Assembly: GCA_029232285.1 (NCBI GenBank)
Contig: JAOXFI010000013.1
Span: forward strand, 38,618 to 102,617
From: Agmasoma carcini (nom. nud.)
Lineage: Eukaryota > Microsporidia > Thelohaniidae
Direction of reading: 5' to 3'
Length of the DNA stretch: 64,000 bases
Shown here in pieces: positions 30,979-42,084 of this stretch. The notes beneath the pieces were generated by a model. It worked only from the letters and a program-made list of their open reading frames with translations. It did not search any database and was not told the DNA's origin. Numbering within the stretch: the stretch's first letter is position 1; each line of letters begins with the position of its first letter. The position numbers and the translations under genes are program-made.

Positions 30979-31967
30979 GGGCTCAAGTCCATTATAAAGG
31001 ATTTTGAAAAATATACATTTTTATTATAAATATATTTTCAATAAATTATGAATCATGGTTAGAATAAGTAACGAAAGATTTATTGTTATGCCAGAGTTGG
31101 TTTTTACTTTCAGTGAAATCTTAAATTATTAAATGAGCGAAGATTTTTATATTCACAACCTAATGATAAGTATAATATAATTGATTCTTAGCTCCATTTA
31201 GATTGATAAAATACCATGAAATGTCTAAATTGTAAAGAATTTATGGTATTTATAAATGATAAATCGCATATAAATAACCTTTTTAGGAAATGTATCGGAT
31301 GTACTAAAAACAAAAGCTATTTCTTTATGAATAGAATAAATCTAGAAAAATCATTTATAAAATAAAAAACAATTCAAATATGGGAAGGGGTGTGCAGAGA
31401 TAACATGATACAGTTTCTAATAAAAAAACAAAAAAATAGGTGGTATAAATGATTTGGGTGAGAAAATTGTTGAAATTGATGAAAGTTTATTTTTCAAGAG
31501 AAAATATAATAGATGAAGAGTAAAAATTGATTCTTGGGTTGTAGGTGGCATTGAAAGAGGGACATGCAAGTGTTTTATGGAAGTGGTTGGAAACAGAAAC
31601 AAATCAAATATGGAAAGCTTATGCTGCTTTGGAGTCATTAAATATTCGTTATGAACACTTCACCATAAATTATTCTTACAATTTTGTAGACCCTTCTGAT
31701 TCACGAGCGCACACTCAAACAATTGAGAGTCTTTAGTCACAGGCAAAATATAATTAAGAAGAAAAGGTATTAAATAAGCTGATTTACATTATCATATAAT
31801 AGAATTTTTATTCAAGAAATTATTTAATGTATTTATTGTCATAATAAGCTCTGATGCATATGATCAAGAATTTCAAAAAGCTTAAATTTATTGTGTTATA
31901 ATCATTTTTTATTTTTGCCAGAGGGAATGAAGGATTTTTCAAAAATCTTTTATAACTGACATGAGCC
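30979..31967 (+). mobile_element. Merlin/ISXO2-like element with terminal inverted repeats
   Basis: The left end 30979-31012 (GGCTCAAGTCCATTATAAAG, then GATTTTGAAAAAT) and the right end about 31932-31967 on the opposite strand (GGCTCATGTCAGTTATAAAA, then GATTTTTGAAAAAT) are inverted copies. About 990 bp, typical for a short Merlin element, and it contains the transposase pseudogene. The relic at 55.79-56.50 kb has related ends. Confidence 0.75.
31216..31760 (+). pseudogene. Merlin/ISXO2-like transposase pseudogene
   Basis: Recognisable in order: N-terminal zinc-ribbon LNCKEFMVFINDKS..FRKCIGC; first acidic block IVEIDESLFFKRKYNR; WVVGGIERGTCKCFMEVV; and C-terminal FTINYSYNFVDPSDSRAHTQ with TIESLWS. 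Frameshifts and stops occur throughout and the second Asp region is damaged. It is the best preserved Merlin copy in the window. Confidence 0.8.
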
Positions 31968-32599
31968 AAAAAATTTATAGATAGTTATCAATATTTTAAT
32001 GATTGATGAAAAATAATAGAATTTGTTTTTAAAAAGACAACAACAGGATCAGTACAAAAAATAATTTTAATAACGCCCTAAAAATTATCTTATATCAAAT
32101 TTTATATTTTCTTATTGATAAATAGACTTTATACTTGCCACGTTTAGAATTTAAACATGTCTATGCGTATTCATCAGCCTTTTTCTCACAAGGTTCATAG
32201 AAACCTTACACCTGTTACAAAACATTTCATTCTGTAATAAAAAATGATTCAATAAAAAGTTTATTTGCTGTATGATTTAACTATTCTAATTCTTCATAGT
32301 TATAAAAATATGGTATTTTTTATCAAGGGCCGTTTTTTGGTACAGAACCCAACAACCCTAAACACACTTCCAACCATGTAATAACATATTTTATGTTACA
32401 TAAACCTTCTCTACATTCTTGATTTTTACTTAAACCCTAATATTATGAAATAAAAATCTAGTGATTACATAAAAAAATATTATCATTGTGACCGTGAGGT
32501 CACGGATATGAATGTGATCGCTGACTATAAATACACATTATAGATGATAACCAAACCATAACAATCATAAAAACGTTTTAATGTTAAAATACTTAATTT
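31968..32599. other. AT-rich intergenic region
   Basis: Separates the Merlin relic and the tyrosine phosphatase; a short patch near 32490-32515 (GTGACCGTGAGGTCACGG) is palindromic. Otherwise nothing recognised. Confidence 0.45.
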
Positions 32600-33313
32600 T
32601 TAACCTTTAAGAAATATTTTAACAAGCAAATCAAGTTGAGAAGCTGTTTCTACAAGAAATGGTCTCTGACTTCTTAAATCAATTAACATATTTATAAAAT
32701 CTTCTCTAGTGACCTTTTCTTCATTCTCTAGAAATTTATACATTAAGAAAGTACCAGTTCTTCCACAACCAGCCCTACAATGGACTATTGTCCTCCGATC
32801 AAATATATTCCCTACATATTTGGAAATATATTCCAATTTACTGTTTGAAATAACACCATAATCCGGCCAATGTAACACTTTGATCCTTCTTACTCTATAG
32901 TTTATTTCGAAAACCTCATCTAACAAGAAATCATCATTATTTTTAGATTCTATTGGTATTAAATCATCAAATGCATCAGTAGAGTCCAAACAAATCACCA
33001 ATTCCGTTTTACTTTTACGTATTAAACTAAAGAATCTATCCTTATACCTCTCTTTAACGTTTTGACAAGCTATCAAATTTTTATTTTTTATAAAACTTGC
33101 ATTTATATAAGGTAAGTCATATTCTTCAGAAACATTAAGTGAAAATGGTGTTATGCTGTATATATCATAGTCATCCTTGTCCATACAATACTTAGAACTA
33201 ATTTCATTTAAATTATTTATGATTTCTTGATATTTCTCAGCTTCTAGTAAATTTAAGAGATGTTTTTTGGTCTTTATCATTTCCTTTTCAATTATAATAT
33301 TTATTTCTTCCAT
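32600..33313 (-). CDS. protein tyrosine phosphatase (classical PTP fold)
   Basis: 237 residues. The P-loop VHCRAGCGRTGTFLMYKF (about 175-192) has the HCX5R(T/S) signature, with an Ala-Gly-Cys-Gly interior. LHWPDYGVISN is the WPD loop with the general-acid Asp. Upstream, DDYDIYSITPFS and LPYINASFIKNKNLIACQ correspond to the KNRY and DYINASxI blocks of PTPs, and the C-terminal RSQRPFLVETASQLDLL to the Q-loop (QxxQY region). A compact catalytic domain with no obvious targeting segment. It probably dephosphorylates phosphotyrosine proteins in the cytosol. Confidence 0.88.
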   Translation of the reverse strand: MEEINIIIEKEMIKTKKHLLNLLEAEKYQEIINNLNEISSKYCMDKDDYDIYSITPFSLNVSEEYDLPYINASFIKNKNLIACQNVKERYKDRFFSLIRKSKTELVICLDSTDAFDDLIPIESKNNDDFLLDEVFEINYRVRRIKVLHWPDYGVISNSKLEYISKYVGNIFDRRTIVHCRAGCGRTGTFLMYKFLENEEKVTREDFINMLIDLRSQRPFLVETASQLDLLVKIFLKG

Positions 33314-33618
33314 GTCAATTAAAATATTTCCTTTTTTTATTAAAAATTAAACAAAGGAGCAAAATTGATTAAATTGTCAATTTTAATTGATAATAAAAAT
33401 ATAGCTTGAAATATAAAAGACTGCACATCATAACCGGACATAATTATAGAATTACAATCTTAACAATAACGAAATCAAATCTTATTTATAACAATCCATA
33501 CTTATTTTCCCCACCTGCTACTCTATCTATTAACAATACATCTGTATTATTATTTAGTTCTTTATTTTTAACAAATTAAAATTTTATTACTTCCTAACAC
33601 AGATGAAAAAAATTATCC
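33314..33618. other. divergent promoter region
   Basis: About 305 bp between the divergent phosphatase and RPN1 genes, with TTAAAATTTTATTACTTCC at about 33575-33595 before RPN1. No other feature. Confidence 0.5.
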
Positions 33619-35934
33619 ATGAACGCAGTTTCAAATATAAAGGAAAACCTTGACTTAATATTCTCTAGGTTAGATGACAATGATCCCTCAGTAAGGAAGC
33701 AAGCATTGTCTTTCCTTCATACAGAACTTAAAACCATGCAATCTAAGGCTATGGGCGATCCTGAAATATCTCAGAAACTTAACGATATCATAAAATTTGC
33801 TCCTAAGCTAACTGAAGACGAATCCAAACACTTATATGACCTTCTTTCAGTCATTAACGTATTAGAAGAGAATAGTCTTGCCTTAAGATACAGAATAATG
33901 GGTTCTGTGACCAATTTGGACGAGTGGGGTCACTTCTATGTTAAAAAATTAATTTATGATATTAACAGCGTCATTCAAAGGTACTGTGAATATGAAGATT
34001 ACCAAAAAATCATTGACTCCATTTATTCATTCCTCTTTTCCCACAATTCAGAAGTAGAAGCTATTGACTTAATGCTTGAAACAGATGAATTATCAAAAAT
34101 ATTTGATTATGTAGATGAAAATAATAGAGAAAGGATCCTAATTTATTTGGAGGAGTTATTTAGCTATATTGATGTGTATGATGTTGTTTTAAAGCTTAAA
34201 GCCTATTCTCCAAGCCAATATTTAGTATGGTTACTAAAAGGAAATAGAACTGATGATGCCATTGAGTACGTAAAAAATACAGCTGATTGGAGCGTAAAGA
34301 AACAACTTTTATATATTTTGGTGAGGGTTGGTTTATATTTTGAGACAAATGATGAGGAAACAGAAAATATTTTAAGTTATGGTTTTATGAGAGAAATGTA
34401 CCATGATGTAGCTAAAGAACTCGAGGTATTAGAAGAACTTAAGGTTTCAACATATTTTAAAAGCTGTTCAGGTGATAAACTATCTCTGATTCTTATAGCT
34501 AATGGTTTAATTAATTATGGGTTTGGTAAAGACCCCATCTTTTTTGGCTCAAAAAGTTTTAAGTTGGGTATTGATTCAAATACTTATCGAGATGATAAAA
34601 CACACGTAGCAATTCCATCTATGGGATTAATACATGCTTACAACCCTGAAGCTATATTAGAAGAGGTAGGCGAGCGGGTTGCTGATGATTCTACTGCTAA
34701 TGCTGTGCTGGCCTATGCTTTATCTATGGGTAATGTACCAGATATAGACAAAAATACGCTTGCATTTATCAACATTATTATTGGGGGAACTACAGATAAG
34801 AAGGAATTATTGATTGCTTTATTAAGTATCGTTATTCTCTATGGAAATACAAAAACGGCTGAAGCTGTTGAAACTGTCCTACCCCTGTTATCTATGGAGG
34901 ATGAAGATATTGTAGCATTCTCAATATTCACAATTGGCTGTGTCTTATGTGGTAGTGGATCATGTGATATATTTACTTTATGTCGTGATTGGTACAACAA
35001 TTCTAGAAAACAATCACCATTTACCAACTTAGCAATATTAGGTTTGTCCTTGTTTTTCTACAAGAGTAATGAGGACATAGAAGAAATTGAATTGGATCCT
35101 TATTGTAAATTGCTTGCATTAGCCTTGAAAAATGTAGGTACTTCTAAGCCTGAAATAGTAGAAATAATTTTATCAGAATCTTTTTCAGGAACAACAGATG
35201 CTTTGCTTGAGTCCGTTGGTCTACTTGCAGCATGTATTGTCGGTATGGGTGATAGCTATTCGTCTCATTTCCTATCTAGAATATCTTCTTCGTCACTTCA
35301 TATTGATTCCTCTCATTTAAAGAATGTATATCCATTGTGCTTAGCTTTATTATATGCATCTAATCCAAGGCCGGAAGTGATTGATATCCTAAGACGTTCG
35401 TTGAATTCAGGTACAGCGAATGTTAGTTCAATTATTTCGCTTGGTGTGATTTCGGGTGGTTCTCGTTCATCACATGTTTCTGATATACTTGATTCAAATG
35501 TTCAGTATGCCTATAAGGAGAGTAAGTCATCATTATCTCTTATATTTGCACAAAGTTTGAATAATCTAGGAAAAGGACTTTTAACTCTTAGCCCCTTGGC
35601 TTTTGATAAGAAATTGATTTTACAAAAGCCATTTATTTCTTTACTTTCCCTTGTTTTCCTTTTCATTGATAATAATCAATTCCTTATTAAAGATTATCCT
35701 TTCCTTCTTTTATTGACTGCCCCGGCTGCATCAACTAGATTTGTTAGTGGTTATAATGGATCTGTTTCTGTAGGTATGCCTGTTGATACTGTTGGAATGG
35801 CTGGTAATCCTAACAAGGTTGCTGCTAAGGTTGTTCATTCTCTACCTGTTGTTCTAAAGGAAGAAGAGAAGGCTGAAGTTTCTGATGAAGTATTGAGTGA
35901 CTATATTGAGTTTGTGTTGGTTAAAAAGGAATAA
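33619..35934 (+). CDS. RPN1: 26S proteasome regulatory subunit Rpn1 (PSMD2)
   Basis: 771 residues, against 993 in yeast. The proteasome/cyclosome (PC) repeats fill the middle: GLIHAYNPEAILEEVGERVA, AFINIIIGGTTDKKELLIAL and successive Gly-Ser helices. The N-terminal domain (about 1-330) has the Rpn1 pattern DPSVRKQALSFLHTELK and LRYRIMG, and the C-terminal part ends with PFLLLLTAPAASTRFVSGY. Rpn1 is a scaffold of the 19S base that docks ubiquitin receptors and Ubp6 next to Rpt1/Rpt2. The insertions of yeast Rpn1 are shortened. An out-of-frame ATG at 33603 precedes the start. Confidence 0.92.
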   Translation: MNAVSNIKENLDLIFSRLDDNDPSVRKQALSFLHTELKTMQSKAMGDPEISQKLNDIIKFAPKLTEDESKHLYDLLSVINVLEENSLALRYRIMGSVTNLDEWGHFYVKKLIYDINSVIQRYCEYEDYQKIIDSIYSFLFSHNSEVEAIDLMLETDELSKIFDYVDENNRERILIYLEELFSYIDVYDVVLKLKAYSPSQYLVWLLKGNRTDDAIEYVKNTADWSVKKQLLYILVRVGLYFETNDEETENILSYGFMREMYHDVAKELEVLEELKVSTYFKSCSGDKLSLILIANGLINYGFGKDPIFFGSKSFKLGIDSNTYRDDKTHVAIPSMGLIHAYNPEAILEEVGERVADDSTANAVLAYALSMGNVPDIDKNTLAFINIIIGGTTDKKELLIALLSIVILYGNTKTAEAVETVLPLLSMEDEDIVAFSIFTIGCVLCGSGSCDIFTLCRDWYNNSRKQSPFTNLAILGLSLFFYKSNEDIEEIELDPYCKLLALALKNVGTSKPEIVEIILSESFSGTTDALLESVGLLAACIVGMGDSYSSHFLSRISSSSLHIDSSHLKNVYPLCLALLYASNPRPEVIDILRRSLNSGTANVSSIISLGVISGGSRSSHVSDILDSNVQYAYKESKSSLSLIFAQSLNNLGKGLLTLSPLAFDKKLILQKPFISLLSLVFLFIDNNQFLIKDYPFLLLLTAPAASTRFVSGYNGSVSVGMPVDTVGMAGNPNKVAAKVVHSLPVVLKEEEKAEVSDEVLSDYIEFVLVKKE

Positions 35935-36660
35935 AATCTTCATGAATTATTTTTAAATCAAGTAAATCCCATTTGAGTGTATATTTGGTATTTTCAACAT
36001 GATTTTATTTGTTAATATTTAAAGGGATTTATTTAATGTTGAACGCTGTATAAACAATTAGAATATAAAACAATGGTTTGAATTTCATCTGACTAGTAAA
36101 TACTTAAAATCAATACATAATTATGATCACTTGATGACGAAAAGTGGTAAAAATAAAAAATCCATCCACACCATCTTATGAATTTTATATCACGAAAAAT
36201 TGCAATTCAAAGCATAACATTATATTAAGATTTAGAGAAATTATAAACGATGATCTTAAGGATAATTTAGTATGCTTAAAAAATAAACACGTAATTTAAT
36301 GAAAAATCACAAATATATCAAATAAATTTATAATTTAAGCACAATAATCAAAAAATATTTAACAATAAACCTTAATATATTAAAGTAAATTATAAAGGAT
36401 AATTTTAGACTAACAAGATTAAAAAAATTTATAGTTGTTGTTTCTTTAAATGTGCCATATCAGGCACCTCGTATTATAATCTTTACAAATTTTAGCTTGT
36501 ATTCTCCACGAATACTGCTTATATGGAATATCTGAATCTTATATATTTAAATTTCCGAATTTTTTGAATTAATCAATAAACAATTAACTGATTTCACCCT
36601 GCTTTCATTTATAACATATCTTCGCTTAAATATATATTCATTGATCCAATAATCAATGCT
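35935..36660. other. AT-rich intergenic region
   Basis: No coding-like frame or repeat recognised. Confidence 0.5.
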
Positions 36661-36685
36661 TTCCTCATGACCCCATTCTCTCTTC

Positions 36686-37110
36686 TCATCGAGGTTTTAA
36701 GATGCGTTCAAAAGCCCTAATGTTATTTGAGTGGGTCCCATAAGTTGCTTTAAAACCTATTTTATGATTTACTACCTTATGAGAAAAGTTAAGGTTATCG
36801 GAAACTGATGTGTATCCATCATACCCACCAGTAACAAGTATACTTCCTACTTCAACATACTTTTTAAACACCGAAGAAAATGTGTTTTTTGTACGTTTTC
36901 CAACCCTGTTTAAGAAAAAATACCTCTGATTCGAATTGTCAATTCCCCAACGATCCCACTGTTCCGGGTATATCACCACTGGTATTTAAAGGTTTTGTAA
37001 TTATACCACGTCAACTTAAAACGGTTTCATCGACCTCAACAAGAACTGATCGATCATTCAGATACAATCTGAATAAGCTCTCAACTTTTTTTATATTATT
37101 TATTTTCTTG
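36686..37110 (-). pseudogene. Merlin/ISXO2-like transposase fragment
   Basis: Frames joined by shifts give VLVEVDETVLS, WDRWGIDNSNQRYFFLNRVG, KKYVEVGSILVTGGYDGYTS (second Asp changed to Gly-Gly-Tyr) and SHKVVNHKIGF. This matches the transposase core of the WVFG.ID..RYFF ISXO2 subgroup. Merlin lineage c (see findings). Confidence 0.75.
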
Positions 37111-37632
37111 CCCGTGATGTAAAAATATCATTTAATTGTTTATATGTGCAATCTGTAAGCAACATATGTAATATTTGAAGTGATAATTTAGAGTTCAAGA
37201 CTGCTTTCTTTATACACCATCAATTTGCTTATATAATTATATATTTACTTTATACATCCCTTGTTTTCTTATATAATGCCCTGATCAATTAAGAACATCT
37301 TTAAAAAGGTAATATCCTTAAATTGATTGCTTCCAATTACCATGTATTTTTTTTATAACCCAAGGTAGCTTACCTCTGGCCTGGGAAGTTTGATAAAGAA
37401 GCCCCGATTATCTCGTATTTCAACATAAGCCACATTGTTTATAATTCTTTAAAAAATGAGATGACTAATACTAAAACATCTGCTCAAAATCAAAATCTTT
37501 AACAGCAAATTATTCCTTATTTGAGTATGGCTTATAACTCTTAAAAAATTAATTTTAGTATATTTACCAGCTTTATATAAGTGGCTATTTATATACAAAA
37601 TCAAGAAAAAGGTAAATATTTAAAATTTTAAT
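37111..37632. other. AT-rich intergenic region
   Basis: No further recognisable content. Confidence 0.45.
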
Positions 37633-39237
37633 TTAAAAAAGTGGATTCTCCCCTGGATTTCCACTTTGATCAACAACATCATTAATCTTCAGAATCATTG
37701 TAGCCAAATCAGTAGCCATTTGCAATTGTCTCTTTTTACTATGTAAAGTCTCAAAAATGTTAAGTTTTTTCATGTTATTCTCACCAACCTCAAAACAATC
37801 AACACCCAATGTATGAATGGCAGAAACACTCTGCTTTTCTTTGAGATTTTCAATGTATGATAAAGCATCAAGCCCCGAATTTTGGGATAACACCAGTGGT
37901 ATGGAAAGCAGAGCATTACTATACGCCTTAACACATAACTCACTTTCACCCAAATACATTGTTGACTTGTTATCTAAATGAATAGAGCAGGCTATCTCAT
38001 TACTTCCTCCACCATAGATTATTTTATTAGAAACAAATATATTCCTACTTGCGCACAAAGCATCCCTTATAGATCTCTTGGCTTCTTCAATAATAACTTG
38101 AGATGAACCTCTAACAAATATTGTTACAGTTTTACCTTCACCTTCAATAGTCATGATCTTATCCTTAGTCGTATCAACAGAGAATTCCTTTACAGTCGCT
38201 AAACCCAAATCTTCTTCAGATAAATCCTCAAAACGGGCAACTACATTAGCTTTGATATTAACTGTTAACAAATCCAAAATATTACCACCAACCCAACGCA
38301 CAGCTGGTAAATTATTTTGATATAATAAAGAATTAGCTTCGTCATCAAATCCATATTGACAAATGACCATATCTGCTTTAACACTCTTAAGCTTTTCTAC
38401 CATTTTTGCAAATAAATCCTTTTCATACTTTTCAAGTTTTTTATATTCTTCAACATTTTCAATTTTCAAGCTATTCTTATTCTTAAGGCGAGGTGGTTCA
38501 AAAGGGCAGCTTAAAACTGCAACTTTAGCATTTTCAAATATTTTTGGCATTTGTGGATGGCTAAACTCTTTGTTTATAGCAAATCCTTTTATAAGGGATG
38601 TATCATTTAAAGATTTACCAATTTTACTTTCAATTCTAATCAAGTCTAAGTCAACATCCTTTCTTTCCTGATCACCAACTGATAATATTGCATCTGCACA
38701 AAGCTCAGCCATATTTGTCATGGAAACAATTTTCGACCCTAAACTGGTTTTAGCTGCCTTAATCATGGTTTCTCTCAGATCATTATATTGTTCTGATATT
38801 GATTCAAGATATTCTAAGGAAGAGTTAAGAGCAATATGAAAACCTTCAGTAATTTTAATTGGGTGGACACCCTTTTCTATTAGTGCTTTAGCTTCCTTTA
38901 GTATTGCTGCTGCTAGAATTATTACAGAAGTAGTACCATCCCCAATTTCTTCATCTTGAGAACCAGATAACTGTTTTACAAGTACTGAAATTGGATTATC
39001 CTCAAAATTTGATTCCTTAAGGATTGTGGCACCATCATTTGTGACGATTATTTGATCATCTGGTGTAACTAATATTTTATCCATCCCAGTGGGACCTAAG
39101 GATGTTTTCAATAGACGAGCGATCTGTTCAACAACGTCAATACTTGCGAACAGACAGTCCTTGCCCTTTGGAGATGGAGATGTATCATCTTCAATTTGGA
39201 ATGCATGGCCCATATCATCTGTTAAAGTCTTGAACAT
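37633..39237 (-). CDS. CCT5: CCT/TRiC chaperonin subunit, epsilon (CCT5)
   Basis: 534 residues, full length. Group II chaperonin motifs in order: TSLGPTGMDKILVTPDD, TNDGATILKE, QDEEIGDGTTSVIILAAAIL, and GGGSNEIACSIHL with the C-terminal nucleotide contacts. The subunit call rests on PAVRWVGGNILDLLTVN and the GHAFQIED start, which fit CCT5 (PAVRWVGG, GRPFxxxxD) better than other paralogues. One of the eight subunits of the cytosolic ring that folds actin and tubulin. AAAATTTT lies just upstream. Confidence 0.92.
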   Translation of the reverse strand: MFKTLTDDMGHAFQIEDDTSPSPKGKDCLFASIDVVEQIARLLKTSLGPTGMDKILVTPDDQIIVTNDGATILKESNFEDNPISVLVKQLSGSQDEEIGDGTTSVIILAAAILKEAKALIEKGVHPIKITEGFHIALNSSLEYLESISEQYNDLRETMIKAAKTSLGSKIVSMTNMAELCADAILSVGDQERKDVDLDLIRIESKIGKSLNDTSLIKGFAINKEFSHPQMPKIFENAKVAVLSCPFEPPRLKNKNSLKIENVEEYKKLEKYEKDLFAKMVEKLKSVKADMVICQYGFDDEANSLLYQNNLPAVRWVGGNILDLLTVNIKANVVARFEDLSEEDLGLATVKEFSVDTTKDKIMTIEGEGKTVTIFVRGSSQVIIEEAKRSIRDALCASRNIFVSNKIIYGGGSNEIACSIHLDNKSTMYLGESELCVKAYSNALLSIPLVLSQNSGLDALSYIENLKEKQSVSAIHTLGVDCFEVGENNMKKLNIFETLHSKKRQLQMATDLATMILKINDVVDQSGNPGENPLF

Positions 39238-39724
39238 TGGTTAAAATTTTTATAACTTAATAAAATTTTAAAAACATGAATATTTTTTATTAGGAATATG
39301 TATTATTGATAAATCATTTAAGAATTTATTACAAAATCAATATCATTGCAGTTTGTGATGCTAAAAACAAAATTATATTATCAATTGAATTGTGATAGAC
39401 AAAATATTGAGATAGAAATGTCTTAAAAGAGCAATTAGATCACAAGTTTGGTAGATTTGATGAATAAACATTTTATAGTGATCGAAAATTATTGAGATGA
39501 TTAAAACTTTATTTTAAAAGATAAATAATTTTACAGGAAATTATATTATGTTTCTATATCTATTTGTAAGGTTTTCATATCAACCCACACACTCGTTTTT
39601 TATTCAGTAACTATTTTATTTATTAATATGAAAGTATGCAAATAGATTGGAAATGATGAAAAAATATTTGTAGGTTAATATGTAACTTTGCAATTTGATG
39701 GTAAACTCTATAATAAATTTATTT
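39238..39724. other. AT-rich intergenic region
   Basis: Contains the AAAATTTT signal for CCT5 (39242-39250); otherwise nothing recognised. Confidence 0.5.
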
Positions 39725-40205
39725 ATCAGATAGAGTGTGTGTTCAGATGTCTGGAAATTTTAACAAAACCCATCCTACACACCCCATATTAGATAAAAAA
39801 GATCGGCTAAATACCACTTACATCTGTTATTGATGTTTTGGTATAAAGGTAAATGTTATTTGATCTTGAATCATCATTACACAACGTGTAACGCCTCTAG
39901 TTCAAGAGTAGGCAAGCTCTGATCTTTTGAGCTTAGTTATAGAGTAACCACCTATTATGCTTAGCGTAGATGATTAAAGTAATGGGACAATAAAACTTTA
40001 AAGACACCTACCATAGTATGCTGTTATAACTGGTTTTAGTATTCTAGGCATAGCACCCGGCTTATATATTCGAGATTCTGAGGTTACCTTCTTTGGCAAT
40101 GAGAAAAGGTGTATATTTTTCAACTGCGAATTAGTTTTCCAAAATGAACAAGGTTATCAATATCCCATCAGCCCTAACCTATTATGTTTTAATTAGTCGT
40201 GGTTT
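39725..40205 (+). repeat. dispersed repeat R, copy 4, with repeat S at its left
   Basis: 39725-39905 matches the edges of repeat S at 14.2 kb. From about 39985 the R blocks follow in order: AACTTTAAAGACACCTACC, ATTCGAGATTCTGAGGT, TCTTTGGCAATGAGAAAAGG, AATTAGTTTTCCAAAATGA and AACAAGGTTATC. It points towards the 3' side of the 40740 gene, which has another R copy in inverted orientation on its other side. Confidence 0.7.
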
Positions 40206-40739
40206 ATATGTAAGTTTTTGATTTAAAGCATTTTAGAATATTTTAGTAATCTACAAACCTCAATTTGAAGGTTAATTTACGTTCTTAATGAATATTATTT
40301 AAGTTTGTCATTTTTTGATATAAATTTTACATCAAAAGTTTTAGGTTTATCCCATACAAATTTCAACAATTTACTGTTTTATGATCATTTTCTATTGATA
40401 ATGAACATTATCGAGATTTAAGCATATTATTTTAATAAAAATGTGAATTTGGGTTATCTCTAAGCTACTCTGTAATTGAATATTTAATTATCAGACATAA
40501 TTTTCGTTTTTTCTTCATTATCGATCTGATATAGCATTTCACTCTTTATATTTTGATAATTACAAAATACTTAAATGAATATTTTATCTTTATTCGAACC
40601 AAAAATTTAACCTCGGTGATAACAACATTTAACATACTTATAACAGATAAATAGTTAAGAATAAACATTCAAACAATTAGTCTACGATGTATTTTTATAG
40701 ACGTAAAATACCAAAAACGACGTGCTTCCATGAATAAAT
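40206..40739. other. AT-rich spacer
   Basis: Between R copy 4 and the 3' end of the secreted-family gene; no gene-like content. Confidence 0.45.
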
Positions 40740-41891
40740 TTATTCAAATAAAAAGGACGGAAAAAATATTTTTGATTTGGGTACAAAAATCAAAGAATAT
40801 GTCGCAGTATTCAAAAAATTAGCTCTTATTACATAACTATATGTCTGTTTTGTCTCATAGAAACAATGGCCGATTCGTTCAAGTCTTTTACCATATAATT
40901 CAAGTTTTTTTCTAGATCCATACAAGTTAAAATATAATTTCCCAAAACATATTATTGGAACATAGATTTCGTCACACAAATATGTGATTAGTTCTTCATC
41001 CTCTTGTACTTTTGTACAATACCTAATATAACATACATTTGTATCATTATTATCAAAGATACTAGGACAGAAATACATGTAAATCAGTGGTGTAGATACC
41101 TGAATATTTGATATTTCTCTATTTGCGTTGCAAAACAGGTCAAATAACAATTCATAGTTAATCATAAATGGTTCATTGGTGCAACTTAAGCATCTACTAA
41201 TGGATTTAATCTCTTCTATGAACCAATTTTTAGCCCTAGACTTAGAATAGTCATAATATTTATAATTTAATCGGTAAATAGGAAAAAGCCTATGTAAATT
41301 TCTTATAGTATTTGCTTCAAAACTTACATCGTTAGACATATAATAATATTCAAGTTTAAATGTGAATAATATCAGTAAATATTTACCATAGAGATCGATT
41401 TCACCAAAACGGTACAACATGAACCCTAATTCTTCAGTTGTGAAGGTTACAGATGAATTACAACCAAGCCTATTGCATATAACACCACTTATTATTTGAT
41501 TATGGTGATATAGCGTATCTTTGGTTTTTATGAAATTAAAGAAAGCTTGATAATTAAATAAAGAAATATTAAATGTTTTCTGGTTTTGTAAAGTTTTGTT
41601 ACCCATAAGGGCCCTAAAGAAATGATATTTGCACGTTTTATCTACGATTTTATTTGTATATATAATAATATTAACATTGTTTTTAATATTTTTGAAATAT
41701 GAGTTATCAATTATTACACTTGAATATAAATCATGATTTTCTTTGTAGGCGCAGAAAAAACAGCCGATTTGTGAACATTTATCTGTTAATATGGTTGTAT
41801 TCTTCTCATAAGCCTCGATTCCTGCCCCTCTCAGCCCCAAAGCCAACAAAATTAGCAACGATAGCAACCTTTTGTAAAATTTGCTAACCAT
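40740..41891 (-). CDS. R-associated secreted-protein family, member A
   Basis: 383 residues. The N-terminus is a classic signal peptide (KRLLSLLILLALGLRGAGIE), with no later membrane segment strong enough to be sure of. The mature part carries about fifteen Cys, so disulfides are likely if secreted. Blocks shared with the 49980 paralogue: QxxFNISLFNYxAFFNxxKxKxxL, FTFKLEYYYxSN, NWFIEExKSISRCLxC, FYETKxxxxYxIxxNFxNxxxYSxIFVPKSKxF. Function unknown; microsporidian secreted or surface proteins are often of this kind. Repeat R lies about 195 bp upstream in the same orientation. Confidence 0.75.
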   Translation of the reverse strand: MVSKFYKRLLSLLILLALGLRGAGIEAYEKNTTILTDKCSQIGCFFCAYKENHDLYSSVIIDNSYFKNIKNNVNIIIYTNKIVDKTCKYHFFRALMGNKTLQNQKTFNISLFNYQAFFNFIKTKDTLYHHNQIISGVICNRLGCNSSVTFTTEELGFMLYRFGEIDLYGKYLLILFTFKLEYYYMSNDVSFEANTIRNLHRLFPIYRLNYKYYDYSKSRAKNWFIEEIKSISRCLSCTNEPFMINYELLFDLFCNANREISNIQVSTPLIYMYFCPSIFDNNDTNVCYIRYCTKVQEDEELITYLCDEIYVPIICFGKLYFNLYGSRKKLELYGKRLERIGHCFYETKQTYSYVIRANFLNTATYSLIFVPKSKIFFPSFLFE

Positions 41892-42084
41892 CGATAATTT
41901 TTTTTATATAAAATATAATGAGTCTAAATAAATTATGTAGATTGTAAGTTAAATATTATAAAATTTCTAAATAAATCTAAAACTTTATATTACCATTTTC
42001 AAAATATCATAAATTATGTAAAATTCATTGATATCGAAATAGTTATAACAAAATATTAAAGAATGTTATAAATATTAGAGATGA

